A stretch of DNA of 64,000 nt from Salinimicrobium soli (GCF_048323655.1 NZ_JBLUWW010000002.1:310001-374000); one strand, 5' to 3'. Counted from the first letter of the stretch, positions 24,681 through 35,090 are shown. A program made the numbers and translations. Notes: generated by a model from the sequence alone, not told the origin.

Positions 24681-25364
24681 ATGATAAGTCTTGACCAACA
24701 TAGAGAAGCATTAAATCAATCTGGCCTTGAAATGCTTAATCTTTGCATTAAGCAACTCGAGAATGCCCGTGAGGCGTTCTTTAACCATGACAACGAACTT
24801 GCTGAAGAGGTGCTGCACACCGAAAATAGGGTGAATGCCATGGACCTTAAGATAGACAGGGACTGTGAACGCTTTATAGCTCTTCACAATCCTGTAGCAG
24901 GAGACCTGCGATTTGTGCTTGCCCTCCGAAAGATCAATTTTGACCTTGAAAGGGTGGGGGACCATGCATACGGGATCTCTAAATACATTATTACCGTTGA
25001 TACGCCTATAGAGGAGCGGTTAATGAAAAAGATGAGGGTGGAAGAGATGTTTGAAACTACTCTTTCCATGCTCGAAGATATTACTGAGGCTTATGTAGAA
25101 GCAGATACCAAAATCGCCCGAAAAGTGTTCAAAAAAGACAAGATCCTTAACCAGATCAATATGGATTCTTTTGCGATCATTTCGGAAGAGGTAAAAGCAG
25201 ATGCCATGCTTATTGACCAGGTAATGTTGCTTTTTTCAGTGATCAAAAAGCTGGAAAGAATTGGTGATCTGGTAACAAATATTGCTGAAGAGATCATCTT
25301 CTTCAGGGAAGCGGAAGTTCTTAAGCACCGCAAAAAGAAAGGCCTGGGAAGAGATAAGAAATAG
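24681..25364 (+). CDS. phoU: Phosphate signalling protein PhoU
   Basis: 227 residues, two PhoU helical repeats. Repeat 1: LNLCIKQLENAREAFFNHDNELAEEVLHTENRVNAMDLKIDRDCERFIALHNPVAGDLRFVLALRKINFDLERVGDHAYGI, with the metal-binding E/D-x-x-x-D pattern (LERVGDHA). Repeat 2 ends in KKLERIGDLVTNIAEEIIF with the same pattern. It links PstB state to the PhoR/PhoB-type sensor and represses the regulon when phosphate is plentiful. Starts 11 bases after pstB; last gene of the operon, followed by a perfect terminator. Confidence 0.93.
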   Translation: MISLDQHREALNQSGLEMLNLCIKQLENAREAFFNHDNELAEEVLHTENRVNAMDLKIDRDCERFIALHNPVAGDLRFVLALRKINFDLERVGDHAYGISKYIITVDTPIEERLMKKMRVEEMFETTLSMLEDITEAYVEADTKIARKVFKKDKILNQINMDSFAIISEEVKADAMLIDQVMLLFSVIKKLERIGDLVTNIAEEIIFFREAEVLKHRKKKGLGRDKK

Positions 25365-25386
25365 AAGTTCTTTAAACTATTTTCTA

Positions 25387-25420
25387 AAAACCCTGTGAGA
25401 GATCACAGGGTTTTATTTTT
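25387..25420 (+). terminator. Terminator of the phosphate operon
   Basis: 12-bp perfect stem AAAACCCTGTGA / TCACAGGGTTTT with GAGA loop, followed by ATTTTTT. Starts 22 bases past phoU. Confidence 0.88.
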
Positions 25421-25479
25421 TGGATAAGAATTTCGTAGTCGTTTTATTAACTTACGGCTTCTAACCGAAATATCTTCAT

Positions 25480-28400
25480 ATGAAAAAATTACTTTTTCTG
25501 GCACTTTTCGTATTTCCCCTATTCATGACGGCTCAAAAGCTGGATATGTCTTTGGTGAAAAACATGGAACCCCGCAATATTGGTCCGGCGGGAATGAGTG
25601 GTAGAATAACAGCCATTGATGCTGTTACTTCCAATCCTTATATTATTTATGCGGGTTCTGCTTCGGGAGGACTGTGGAAATCAACTTCGGGAGGAGTCGA
25701 TTGGAAACCTGTTTTTGAGGATCAGCCAACCGCTTCTATTGGAGCTGTCGCTATTCAGCAATCAAATCCTTCAGTAGTGTGGGTTGGTACCGGGGAAGGG
25801 AATCCGCGAAACAGTCTAAATGGTGGCTTCGGAATTTACAAATCTCTTGACGGCGGTAAGACCTGGAAGAATATGGGGCTGGAAAAGACCCGTCACATTT
25901 ACAGAGTGATCATAGACCCAACAGATCCCAATACCGTCTATGCAGCAGCTATAGGTTCTCCCTGGGGAGAGCATCCCGAGAGAGGGGTTTATAGAACTCA
26001 GGATGGAGGAAAGACATGGGAAAAAGTACTTTTTGTAAATAACCGCACCGGGGCAGCCGACCTCGTGATGGATCCTAAAAATCCGAATAAACTTTTTGCT
26101 TCCATGTGGGAACATAAGAGGGATCCCTGGTTCTTTAAATCTGGTGGCCCGGGTTCAGGTCTTTACGTGACCTATGATGGAGGAGACACGTGGAAGGAAC
26201 TGACTTCCAAAGATGGTTTGCCTGAAGGGGAGTTAGGACGAATTGGTCTTGCCATTGCACCAAGTGATCCTTCAAGAGTCTATGCTCATGTGGAATCAAA
26301 AAAGAATGCCCTTTACCGGTCAGATGATGGAGGGGATTCCTGGAAAATGGTCAATGATGATGCTGGCCAAATTGGGAACCGCCCGTTCTACTATTCTGAT
26401 ATTTATGTAGCTCCCGATAATAAAAATCGGGTCTATACAATTTTCACCTATGTCAATGTTTCAGAAGACGGCGGAAAGAGCTTTGAGGAGTTAATGCCTG
26501 CTTACGGAGTAGATAATGGGGTACATCCAGATCACCATGCCTGGTACATACATCCTGAAAATGGAGATTTCATGATGGATGGAAATGACGGCGGACTTAA
26601 TATTACCCGTGATGGCGGAAAGACCTGGCGTTTCGTAGAAAATCTGCCGGTAGGACAATTCTATCACGTGGCGGTAGATAATGAGTTCCCATATAATGTC
26701 TACGGCGGAATGCAGGACAATGGTAGCTGGCGCGGTCCTGCTTATGTGTTAAGAGCTCAGGGAATCCGAAATTCCTATTGGCAGGAGATCTCTTTTGGGG
26801 ATGGTTTTGACGTGGTGCCAGATCCCGACAACAGCCACAAAGGCTGGAGTATGAGCCAGGAAGGCTTTGTGAGTCGCTATGACTGGGTAACGGGAGACAA
26901 TTTTATTGTGAGACCAACTCATCCCGATCCTGACGTGAAGCTGCGATTTAACTGGAATGCAGCTATTCATATCGATCCTTTTGACAATAATACCCTTTAC
27001 TTCGGAAGTCAGTTTGTTCATAAGTCCACAGATGAAGGTCTTAGCTGGGAAGTAATTTCTCCGGATCTCACAACCAATGATCCCGAAAAGCAAAAACAGG
27101 ATGAGAGTGGTGGTTTGACCATTGATGCCACGGGAGCTGAAAACCATACGACCCTCCTGGTAATTGAACCCAGCCCTGTAGAGCAGGGAATGATCTGGAC
27201 CGGATCTGATGACGGGAAAGTATTCTATACCCGAAATGGAGGAGAAGACTGGACCGATGTCTCCCGAAACCTGAAAGGTCTCCCTGAAGGTAGCTGGATC
27301 GCACAGATAAAGGCATCTGCCCGTAATAAAGGAGAAGCTCTTTTAGTGGCAAACAACTACCGAAGGTTTGATTACAAGCCTTATGTTTTCCGTACTACCA
27401 ACTATGGGAAATCCTGGGAGCGAATTGTAGACACTGAGGATACCCAGAGTTATGCGCTTTCGGTTATTGAAGATCCGGAAGAGCCGAATCTAATGTTCCT
27501 TGGAACTGATGATGGTTTGTATGTATCTATCGATGCGGGTAAGAACTGGAATAAATGGACCAATGGATTTCCAACAGTTCCGGTAAAGGATCTGGTTATT
27601 CATCCAAGGGAAAAAGATCTTGTGATTGGTACTTTTGGCCGCTCATTCTGGATATTAGATGACATTAGGCCTCTGCGTACCATTGCTGCAAATAAAGATC
27701 TTCAGAAAAAACTGCAACAGGAAGGCAGTCCAGTAATACAGGTGACTACCCCATCCACTGCATACCTTGCGGCCTATCAGCAACCTACAGGTTCGCGCTT
27801 TGGAGCCGATGCTATGTATAGTGGTGAGAACCGGGACAGAGGAGCAAAGGTCCGATATTTCCTTAGGCCTGCTCCAAAACCTGCAGCTGAAAAAGAAAAA
27901 GATTCGGTGGCAGCTTCCGAAGAGATGGAAAAGGAAAAATCTTCAGATTCCATCAGCCTGAAGATCTATGATGGTGACAGGTTGATAAGAACTCTAAAGG
28001 AAAAAGCACCTGACTCCACCGGGATCTATACGTTCACCTGGTACCTGAACGAAAAAGGAGTAGGCAGATTGTCTCGTGAAATACGCGAAGAAAAGTCAGA
28101 ACCGGGCGGGGTAAACGTTAAGCCGGGAACTTATAAAGTGGTTCTGGAGTATAAAGATCTTACTTCAGAAGATAAAATTAAAGTAGAGAGTGATCCACGG
28201 CTTGATGTTTCGAAAGAAGCGATCAATGAGATCTACGCCGCTCAAAAAGAGCTGGAAGAGAAGAGAGCAGTAGCTGTGAATGCGCTCGATCAACTCAAGC
28301 ATAGCAAAAAAGCAGCTGAAGATTATCAAAGCCGTATGAAAGAGCAGGATGAGAAGAAATTCAAGGAAGAGCTCAAGACCACGAAGGAGATCATCCAAAA

Positions 28401-28698
28401 ATTAGATGAGAAGATCGCTTTGTTCATCGGGAAAGAGGATAAAAGACAGGGGATTTTGGCTGATCCCGAGCCTAATGTGGAAACAAGACTTTCCATTGCC
28501 GGTTACTATATAGGTAGTCGCCAGACCGGTTTATCTCCTACAGAACGACAACTGTTAAAGCAGGCAGAAGATGAACTTCAGGAAGCCCTGAAGGAGGTGA
28601 ATACTTTCTATAAAGAAGAATGGCCAGGGTACCGCCAGAAAATGGAACAACTCGACCTTTCTCCATTTAAGGAGATCAAGATCTTTACGATCGAATAA
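25480..28698 (+). CDS. Sortilin/VPS10-type BNR propeller protein, exported
   Basis: 1072 residues. Signal peptide 1-19 (…LFMTAQK). Many BNR/Asp-box blades follow: SGGLWKSTSGGVDW near 57-70, GIYKSLDGGKTWKN near 117-130, GVYRTQDGGKTWEK near 170-183, GLYVTYDGGDTWKE near 225-238, LYRSDDGGDSWK near 280-291, ITRDGGKTWRF near 373-383. The propeller folds to about residue 730. A charged segment (PAPKPAAEKEKDSV…) and a C-terminal half with a coiled-coil region follow. Often labelled glycosyl hydrolase in databases; no active-site residues can be assigned, so a binding or scaffold role is as likely. Single gene, terminator behind it. Confidence 0.8.
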   Translation: MKKLLFLALFVFPLFMTAQKLDMSLVKNMEPRNIGPAGMSGRITAIDAVTSNPYIIYAGSASGGLWKSTSGGVDWKPVFEDQPTASIGAVAIQQSNPSVVWVGTGEGNPRNSLNGGFGIYKSLDGGKTWKNMGLEKTRHIYRVIIDPTDPNTVYAAAIGSPWGEHPERGVYRTQDGGKTWEKVLFVNNRTGAADLVMDPKNPNKLFASMWEHKRDPWFFKSGGPGSGLYVTYDGGDTWKELTSKDGLPEGELGRIGLAIAPSDPSRVYAHVESKKNALYRSDDGGDSWKMVNDDAGQIGNRPFYYSDIYVAPDNKNRVYTIFTYVNVSEDGGKSFEELMPAYGVDNGVHPDHHAWYIHPENGDFMMDGNDGGLNITRDGGKTWRFVENLPVGQFYHVAVDNEFPYNVYGGMQDNGSWRGPAYVLRAQGIRNSYWQEISFGDGFDVVPDPDNSHKGWSMSQEGFVSRYDWVTGDNFIVRPTHPDPDVKLRFNWNAAIHIDPFDNNTLYFGSQFVHKSTDEGLSWEVISPDLTTNDPEKQKQDESGGLTIDATGAENHTTLLVIEPSPVEQGMIWTGSDDGKVFYTRNGGEDWTDVSRNLKGLPEGSWIAQIKASARNKGEALLVANNYRRFDYKPYVFRTTNYGKSWERIVDTEDTQSYALSVIEDPEEPNLMFLGTDDGLYVSIDAGKNWNKWTNGFPTVPVKDLVIHPREKDLVIGTFGRSFWILDDIRPLRTIAANKDLQKKLQQEGSPVIQVTTPSTAYLAAYQQPTGSRFGADAMYSGENRDRGAKVRYFLRPAPKPAAEKEKDSVAASEEMEKEKSSDSISLKIYDGDRLIRTLKEKAPDSTGIYTFTWYLNEKGVGRLSREIREEKSEPGGVNVKPGTYKVVLEYKDLTSEDKIKVESDPRLDVSKEAINEIYAAQKELEEKRAVAVNALDQLKHSKKAAEDYQSRMKEQDEKKFKEELKTTKEIIQKLDEKIALFIGKEDKRQGILADPEPNVETRLSIAGYYIGSRQTGLSPTERQLLKQAEDELQEALKEVNTFYKEEWPGYRQKMEQLDLSPFKEIKIFTIE

Positions 28699-28717
28699 AA
28701 CAGAAGACCTCTAAAAT

Positions 28718-28756
28718 AAAAGGCTGCCAAAAATGCAATTTTTGGCAGCCTTTTTT
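28718..28756. terminator. Bidirectional terminator between convergent genes
   Basis: 17-base arms (AAAAGGCTGCCAAAAAT against its complement) with a 3-base loop GCA, T-rich tails both ways. Lies between the propeller gene and the M16 gene stop. The stem tip carries the same A5-TG…T5 dyad as the dispersed repeat. Confidence 0.8.
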
Positions 28757-28774
28757 CTTTAAAGAAGAATTGCT

Positions 28775-31609
28775 CTATTCCTCCGGATTCAGAAGAACGG
28801 GCGCTCCGAATCCTAATTGCCCAATTCTTTCAAGCTGAGTTTCTGCATCCCCAACAATTAGATAATACATCTTGCCCGGATCTACATATTTACGTGCTAA
28901 AGCCTGAATTTGAGGAACAGTAATATTTTTTACTGTTTCTTCCTGTTTTTTGACATAGTCTTTTTTCCAGCCGTAGTCACTAATGCTTCTTAGCATCTCC
29001 AGTTTGGAAGACATAGTTTCGAATTTCCTCGCATTACTTTTGATCATGAAACCTTTGGTAACCTCCAGATCCTGCTCGTTAAAAGATTCTGGATATTTCT
29101 CCAGAATTTCTTTCACAAGATCTGCTGCTTCATAGGAGATATTGGAACGAACTCCGCTATAGATCAAAAACGGTCCGGGTCTGGTGCTGCCGGCAAAGTA
29201 TGAACGAATTCCGTAGGTGTAGCCTTTTCCTTCGCGTAGCTCCTGGGTTAACTGTGAAGCGAAACCACCACCTCCAAGCCGGTAGTTCATAATGGTCGCG
29301 GGATAGAAATCCGGATCGGTTTCTGCCAGTGCAGGGTATCCGAACATGAATACCGATTGTTTAGCTCCGGGTACATCATAGAAAAATACTTTTGATTCTT
29401 TGGGCGCTGCCGGAATAGAAAGCTTCGGTAGTTTGACCTTTTTGACCTTCCAGTTGGCGGCAATCTCTTTTACAGGTGCCACTGCTTTTTCCTTTGAAAT
29501 ATCACCTACCACTAAGAAAGAAGTAAGCTGCGGAGTGAGATAATTGTTATAATAGTCCTTTAGATCCTGTAAAGTGATCTTTTCAAGGGAGGCTTCGGTC
29601 CCAAGGTTATTGTAGGCTAAAATGTTGTCTTTTCCGTAAAGGAGTTTTTTGAACTCGTTGGATGCAATGCTATTTGGTGAGGCTTTCTCCTGCTGAATTC
29701 TGCTTACCACCTGTTGTTTGGCCAGCTCAAACTCTTCTTTGTCCCAACGGGGTTGAAGAAGGATCTCTTTTACAAGGGCCATAGTCTCTGTATAGTTCTT
29801 TGCAAGTGTACTTCCGCGGAGCACGATCTTTTCATCGCTGGCATTCACAGAGATCTCAGCTCCTAAAAGTTCTATAGCTTCCTCCAACTCCTTAGGGGTT
29901 CTCTTCGCTGTACCTTTGGTCATCAGGTTTGCCAACAAGTTAGAAACTCCCGTTTTTGTAGTGTCTTCAAAGAGCAATCCACCATCCATTTCAAGGGAGA
30001 ACTGCACCAATGGCACTTCGGAATTTGAAATTCCGAATACCTCAAGGCCGGAAGCTAATTTAGTTTGCCAGATATCCGGTACTTTAATTTCGGGAGTTGC
30101 GCCATAGGGAGGTTCAATTGTGCGATCAAAAGAAGAAGCTGTTCTTTCATAGCTTACCTCCTGATCTGGATTCACCTCTTCTTCAGCCCCCATGACGATC
30201 TGTTCTTCCTCTACATCGGCCTCCACAGAATTCTCCAGGGCTAGCTCTTTTTGATCCTTCGGCACAAAGCTGGTCGCTACAAATTCCTCTCCTTTAATGT
30301 ATTTTTCATACACCCTCATTACATCTTCTGCAGTAACAGCCAGGATCTTACCTACTTCTTTATTGATCATCCCGGGATCCTTAGCAAAGATCTCGTATTG
30401 GGCCAGTTGAAATCCTTTTCCAAGAACGCTTGACAAACTGTTGTAGAAACTGGTTTCCTGTCCTGCTTTGATCCGTTTCAGGTCTTTTTCTGAAATGCCT
30501 TCTTTTTCGAATTTTTCGAAGGTCTTCTGTACTGCACCGTACACACTGTCGAGGTCCACTCCGTCATAAGCCCGGATCTGAAGCAGGAATTGCCCGGCAA
30601 GTTCTGAAGTGTAGTTGAACATCTCCACATTTGGAGTTAATTTTTGCTTAGCCACCAGTTCCTGGTAGAATGGTGCATTCTTTCCTTCTGAAAGGTAATT
30701 GGCAAGCACCTCGAGTGCATAGGAATCTTCATGGTAAGAAGGAACAGAAGGCCAGGCTATTGTCAATTCGGGCAATCTCGCAAAATTGTCTTCGTAATAA
30801 AGCCTTTTTGAATCCTGAAGATTGGACGGTTTTTTCTCCAGCGGACTCACCTCAGGACCCCGCGGAATTTCCCCGAAATACTTTTTCACCCATACTTTCG
30901 CTTGCGCTTTATCAAAATCTCCCGCAATGGTAAGGATGACGTTGTTAGGTACATACCAGCGATTGTAAAAATCTTTTACATCCTGTAAAGTGGCATTTTG
31001 AAGATCTTCTAATGAACCGATCACCTGCCAGTTGTACGGGTGATCCTCCGGATAAAGATTTTTATCGATTACGTAAAGAGTATGCCCGTACGGCCGGTTG
31101 TCAACACTTTGTCTTTTCTCGTTCTTCACAACCTGCTTTTCCTTTGCCAGAACAGGCTCGGTAACAGTGTTGATGAAGTAGCCCAGTTTATCTGCCTCTG
31201 CCCAGATCATTTTTTCAAGGGCATCTTTTGGGACAGTCTGATAGTAGTTGGTGCGATCTCTGCTGGTAGAACCATTTGCTCCCGAACCTCCTACGCGGGC
31301 ACTCAGTTTATCCAGACCTCCTTTTCCAAGATTTTCCGATTCCAGGAAAAGCAGGTGTTCAAAAAGGTGGGCAAACCCGGTTCTTCCTTCTTTCTCACGA
31401 GCTGAACCCACATGGCTTGTCAGAGCCACTGCCACAACAGGGTCTGATCTGTCTACATGGAAAATGACCTTTAGCCCATTGTCAAGTTCAAAGGTTTCAT
31501 AATCTACATTGAATGTTTTTTCCGCAGTAGTGGTTTCCTGTGCGAGAATGTTTCCGCAGGTAACCAGGAAAAGAAAAAACCAGGTAAAAAAGGTATACGT
31601 TGTTTTCAT
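28775..31609 (-). CDS. M16 family zinc peptidase, fused double domain
   Basis: 944 residues: signal peptide 1-23 (…CGNILAQE), then two M16 halves. The first carries the inverted zinc motif HLFEH at 81-85, with the third ligand Glu probably in WAEADKLGYF near 156. The second half (from about residue 520, LASGLEVFGISNSEVPLVQF) lacks the motif, as usual, and forms the rest of the chamber (SFLVVGDISKE near 698). Members degrade peptides; exported Bacteroidota forms are periplasmic. Last gene of a minus-strand operon with the antiporter and the M14 peptidase (12 bases behind the antiporter). Confidence 0.92.
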   Translation of the reverse strand: MKTTYTFFTWFFLFLVTCGNILAQETTTAEKTFNVDYETFELDNGLKVIFHVDRSDPVVAVALTSHVGSAREKEGRTGFAHLFEHLLFLESENLGKGGLDKLSARVGGSGANGSTSRDRTNYYQTVPKDALEKMIWAEADKLGYFINTVTEPVLAKEKQVVKNEKRQSVDNRPYGHTLYVIDKNLYPEDHPYNWQVIGSLEDLQNATLQDVKDFYNRWYVPNNVILTIAGDFDKAQAKVWVKKYFGEIPRGPEVSPLEKKPSNLQDSKRLYYEDNFARLPELTIAWPSVPSYHEDSYALEVLANYLSEGKNAPFYQELVAKQKLTPNVEMFNYTSELAGQFLLQIRAYDGVDLDSVYGAVQKTFEKFEKEGISEKDLKRIKAGQETSFYNSLSSVLGKGFQLAQYEIFAKDPGMINKEVGKILAVTAEDVMRVYEKYIKGEEFVATSFVPKDQKELALENSVEADVEEEQIVMGAEEEVNPDQEVSYERTASSFDRTIEPPYGATPEIKVPDIWQTKLASGLEVFGISNSEVPLVQFSLEMDGGLLFEDTTKTGVSNLLANLMTKGTAKRTPKELEEAIELLGAEISVNASDEKIVLRGSTLAKNYTETMALVKEILLQPRWDKEEFELAKQQVVSRIQQEKASPNSIASNEFKKLLYGKDNILAYNNLGTEASLEKITLQDLKDYYNNYLTPQLTSFLVVGDISKEKAVAPVKEIAANWKVKKVKLPKLSIPAAPKESKVFFYDVPGAKQSVFMFGYPALAETDPDFYPATIMNYRLGGGGFASQLTQELREGKGYTYGIRSYFAGSTRPGPFLIYSGVRSNISYEAADLVKEILEKYPESFNEQDLEVTKGFMIKSNARKFETMSSKLEMLRSISDYGWKKDYVKKQEETVKNITVPQIQALARKYVDPGKMYYLIVGDAETQLERIGQLGFGAPVLLNPEE

Positions 31610-31621
31610 TGGTGAGATTGA

Positions 31622-32575
31622 TTAAATGATCAAATATGAAAGATAAGCTATGTAAAGCGCGATAAATACAAAGCCTTCCCAGCGCTCCAGTTGGCGGCCT
31701 TTTCCTGTAAAGATAAATATGAACAACAAGAGTCCGGCAAGGATATTTACCAGGATGTCAAAAAAGGTATTTTCTTGCAGGGTTAATGGAACTATGGTTC
31801 CGGAGACACCAAGAATGAGAAAAATATTGAAGATGTTAGACCCTACCACATTTCCAATGGCGATGTCCACATTCTTCTTTCTTACAGCAATGATCGAAGT
31901 GGCAAGTTCCGGAAGGGAAGTTCCTATAGAGACGACGGTAAGACCAATGACCCTTTCTGAAAGTCCGATCATTTCAGCCAGGCTTACTGCACTTGTCACA
32001 ATAAGCCTTCCTCCAATAATGAGTCCGGCCAGTCCAAGAATGATGAAGGCAATGGCAGCAAAATTGGAATATTCTTTTGTCTCGATCTCCTCGTCTGCTG
32101 CTCCGCCTTTGGCTACAATAAGGTTGTAGGCGAGGAAGATCAGGAAAAACAGCAACAGCACTATACCTTCAGAACGGGAAATAATATTAGCGCCTGCCCC
32201 ATCCAGTAGAACATCTGCTCCCACTACGAACACTAAAATTGCTGCGAGGAAACTGAGCGGAACTTCGATCCAGGTAGTGTTTGTTTTGACAGTCAGTGGA
32301 AAAATTATGGCAGAAATACCCAAAATACCAAGTACATTAAAAATGTTACTTCCCAGAACATTTCCCATGACCATTTCTTTACTTCCTTTTAGGGCTGCGA
32401 AAACATTCACCACAAGCTCGGGGGCTGAGGTTCCAAAAGCTACAATGGTAAGCCCAATAACTATGCTCGGCACACCCATTTTTGCCGCCAGGCTGGAAGC
32501 CGCATCTACAAGTTTTGACGCTCCAAAAATGAGCGCAACAAATCCTACTAATAAGAGAAGAATGTCTATAAGCAT
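31622..32575 (-). CDS. Calcium/sodium antiporter (YrbG/CaCA family)
   Basis: 317 residues with about ten TM segments. It carries the two alpha repeats of the CaCA family: GLTIVAFGTSAPELVVNVFAA near 42-62 and GLTVVSIGTSLPELATSIIA near 211-230, with the acidic Glu in each. The acidic loop between the halves (KGGAADEEIETKEY) is short. It exchanges Na+ for Ca2+ across the inner membrane. The minus-strand neighbours are peptidases on both sides with gaps of 22 and 12 bases, so it is an operon member with no clear functional link. Confidence 0.92.
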   Translation of the reverse strand: MLIDILLLLVGFVALIFGASKLVDAASSLAAKMGVPSIVIGLTIVAFGTSAPELVVNVFAALKGSKEMVMGNVLGSNIFNVLGILGISAIIFPLTVKTNTTWIEVPLSFLAAILVFVVGADVLLDGAGANIISRSEGIVLLLFFLIFLAYNLIVAKGGAADEEIETKEYSNFAAIAFIILGLAGLIIGGRLIVTSAVSLAEMIGLSERVIGLTVVSIGTSLPELATSIIAVRKKNVDIAIGNVVGSNIFNIFLILGVSGTIVPLTLQENTFFDILVNILAGLLLFIFIFTGKGRQLERWEGFVFIALYIAYLSYLII

Positions 32576-32597
32576 CTTATGATTTTTTAAATATTAG

Positions 32598-35090
32598 TTA
32601 CTTCGGAAGACTGGTCAGGTCCATTCTGTATTCATCGTTATTCACGAAAAAGATCGAATTGACAAAGAAAAGTTTTCCGTTCTCCCAAAAAGCTCTGAAG
32701 AGCGGGTTGTCCACAAAATATACAAAACTTCCTGCTCCCATGGGTTCCTCTCCAAAGACAAGGGAAGATTTAATTTTCTTTTTTGCATCACTTCCCGCGA
32801 AACCAGCAATAAATTCAGGATCTTCTCCCAGGTAAGCCACATTGTATCCGTCATCCAAATATTTGTAGCTGTCATCGCTAAGTTTCAAACTGAGATAGGT
32901 GTCTCCATAACCAAAGGCCATGGGATGAGTCTTGTCAACTTTGGTTCTTACTATGCTTCCTGTAATTAGATCTTTTATGCTTTCCCGTTCCCGCTGGGCG
33001 TAAGGAATCAAATTATTTTGTTGTAAACTGTCCTTTTTTGGAGCTTTATTCTTTTCAAGATCAAAACCTTCTTTGCTGGCAAAAAGATCCATGGCACCTC
33101 CAAAAGCGATGACTTTTCCGCCATTCCTGACCCATGCAGTTAGTTGATCCATACTTTTGAGGTTTAAACTGTCGCGGTAGCTTCCGGAGGGAAGAATAAG
33201 AACGTCCAGTTTTTCCAGATCTCGGGCACCAAAATAGTCAGTACCGATAGAAGTGATAGGGTAATTAAGTTCCTGTTCGAAGAAATACCAGATCTCCCCA
33301 TAATTCAGGGAAGAAGTGCCTTCGCCTCGAAGTACTCCAATTCTTGGTTTGTTGATGATCTTTACCTGCGAGGAGCCAAAATCGGGACCGCGGGTTGAGA
33401 AGCCTGTTTTAGCGGCAGTAAGTGGTTGCTGAAATTCATTGGCAATATTCACCACTTTTTGATCAAAATCTGCTGTACTATTGTCACTCTTAGTGATCAC
33501 CAGGCTACCGGGCATAAATTTCTTTCCTGCTGTTTCGAGTTCAGTTTCCGTAAAGCGAACTTTAATTCCTGCCTTGAGAAGAGCCGCCAGGAACCTCGCG
33601 TCTTTCATACTATTCCAGTCTGATAAATATCCCGTGGCAGCTGGATCTGCAGTATTGGTTACTGCGATAGGTTTTTCTGCTTTGACCGTAGCAATATTTC
33701 TGTCTGTTGCCACTGCATCAAGGCCATAGGCGTACGGCAGGCTCCAGGCTGTGATATCGTATGTAAGAGAATCTACCAGTTTCGTTGAAGGTTCAAAAAG
33801 CACTTTTACCATTTTACCTTTTGGTTGTGCAGTGGTTACTACCAGGGTATTTTCGTTTACCTGTAACTCTGAATTTTTCTTCTGCCCGTAATTATAACCC
33901 TTAACCTTTCCTTTCTGAGCCATGGCATAATTGATTTCATGCCTGTCTAAAAGGTCTTTTACCGCCTCGATCTTATCTGCTCCGCCTGAAAGTGCATAAT
34001 TGATCTTCTCATTATTCCTATAGAATTTCTGAAATTCGGAATTAAGTCGGTCCACATTTTGAGCAGCTATTTCTACAGTCGAAATTCCGGCGGTGAAGTG
34101 ATGAGCCACCCGATCAACCAGCGTGAGGACGTGGCCTTCGCCGGTTTGTATGCCTAATCCGGCACGTCCATGACCCGCCTGTTCATAGGTCATCCCAACG
34201 GCTCCCATGTAAGTTGGGTAAGTATCCCCGTAACTTGGATAAAGCAGGTCAAAAAATTCCTTGGTGAAATACAACCAGCCCTGCTCATCAAAATACCGCG
34301 CGTTGTTCTTTCCAATTTGGGTCTGGAAATCCCGCTGGAAAGGAGTTATGATCTCGTGAAAAGGTTGAGCTGCCGGAGCAAAATAATATGGTTCGTCAAT
34401 TCCCTGCTCATGAAAATCCACATGAACGTGGGGCAGCCATTTATTATAAACTTCAAGACGTTGTCTGGTTTCAACCTGTGTAGCCCAGGCCCAGTCACGG
34501 TTCAGGTCAAAAAGATAATGGTTGGGCCTGCCTCCCGGCCAGGTTTCATTATGTTCTATGGCAATGGGAGAAGTATTATAAGGAGTAGCTTTCATCTGTT
34601 TGTACCAGTTCACATAACGGTCGCGCCCATCGGGATTCAATGCGGGATCGATGATCACCACCACATCCTTTAACCAGTCTTTTTTAGAAGAAATAAGCTC
34701 ATAAAGGGTGAGCATAGCGGCTTCTGAACTGGAAGCTTCGTTGCCATGGACGTTATAACTCAGCCACACGATCGCCTTTTGAGGCATTTCTGAAGATACT
34801 CCTTTAGTGCTTTGCAAATGTTGCTGCCGGATCTCTTCCAGGTTCTGCAGGTTCTCTTCCGAAGAGATCACTGCATAAGACAGGATCCTGCCTTCATTGG
34901 TAGTTCCATAGGTCTCGTGTTTGACCATCGGGGAATTTTCGGCAACATGCCTGAAGTAATCTACTATTTGATGGTGCCTGGTAAAATGAGTCCCAACTTT
35001 ATACCCCAGGAATTCTTCCGGAGTTTTTTGGGCAAAAACGAATTGAAAGCTGAAAAGAAAAAGTAAAATGAAAAGCGGCGTTTTTTTCAT
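32598..35090 (-). CDS. M14 family zinc carboxypeptidase, exported
   Basis: 830 residues. Signal peptide 1-20 (…FSFQFVFAQK). Peptidase domain: zinc ligands His115 and Glu118 in NVHGNEASS, substrate block DPALNPDGRDRY near 148-159, third zinc ligand His227 in DFHEQGID, and MTYEQAGHG near 300 that holds the catalytic Glu. The C-terminal half (residues 390-830) has a GATase-like fold (IGVLRGEGTSSLNYGE, YFGARDLEKLDVLILPSGS) seen in this Bacteroidota group. It removes C-terminal residues from peptides or cell-wall fragments. First gene of the three-gene operon. Confidence 0.9.
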   Translation of the reverse strand: MKKTPLFILLFLFSFQFVFAQKTPEEFLGYKVGTHFTRHHQIVDYFRHVAENSPMVKHETYGTTNEGRILSYAVISSEENLQNLEEIRQQHLQSTKGVSSEMPQKAIVWLSYNVHGNEASSSEAAMLTLYELISSKKDWLKDVVVIIDPALNPDGRDRYVNWYKQMKATPYNTSPIAIEHNETWPGGRPNHYLFDLNRDWAWATQVETRQRLEVYNKWLPHVHVDFHEQGIDEPYYFAPAAQPFHEIITPFQRDFQTQIGKNNARYFDEQGWLYFTKEFFDLLYPSYGDTYPTYMGAVGMTYEQAGHGRAGLGIQTGEGHVLTLVDRVAHHFTAGISTVEIAAQNVDRLNSEFQKFYRNNEKINYALSGGADKIEAVKDLLDRHEINYAMAQKGKVKGYNYGQKKNSELQVNENTLVVTTAQPKGKMVKVLFEPSTKLVDSLTYDITAWSLPYAYGLDAVATDRNIATVKAEKPIAVTNTADPAATGYLSDWNSMKDARFLAALLKAGIKVRFTETELETAGKKFMPGSLVITKSDNSTADFDQKVVNIANEFQQPLTAAKTGFSTRGPDFGSSQVKIINKPRIGVLRGEGTSSLNYGEIWYFFEQELNYPITSIGTDYFGARDLEKLDVLILPSGSYRDSLNLKSMDQLTAWVRNGGKVIAFGGAMDLFASKEGFDLEKNKAPKKDSLQQNNLIPYAQRERESIKDLITGSIVRTKVDKTHPMAFGYGDTYLSLKLSDDSYKYLDDGYNVAYLGEDPEFIAGFAGSDAKKKIKSSLVFGEEPMGAGSFVYFVDNPLFRAFWENGKLFFVNSIFFVNNDEYRMDLTSLPK

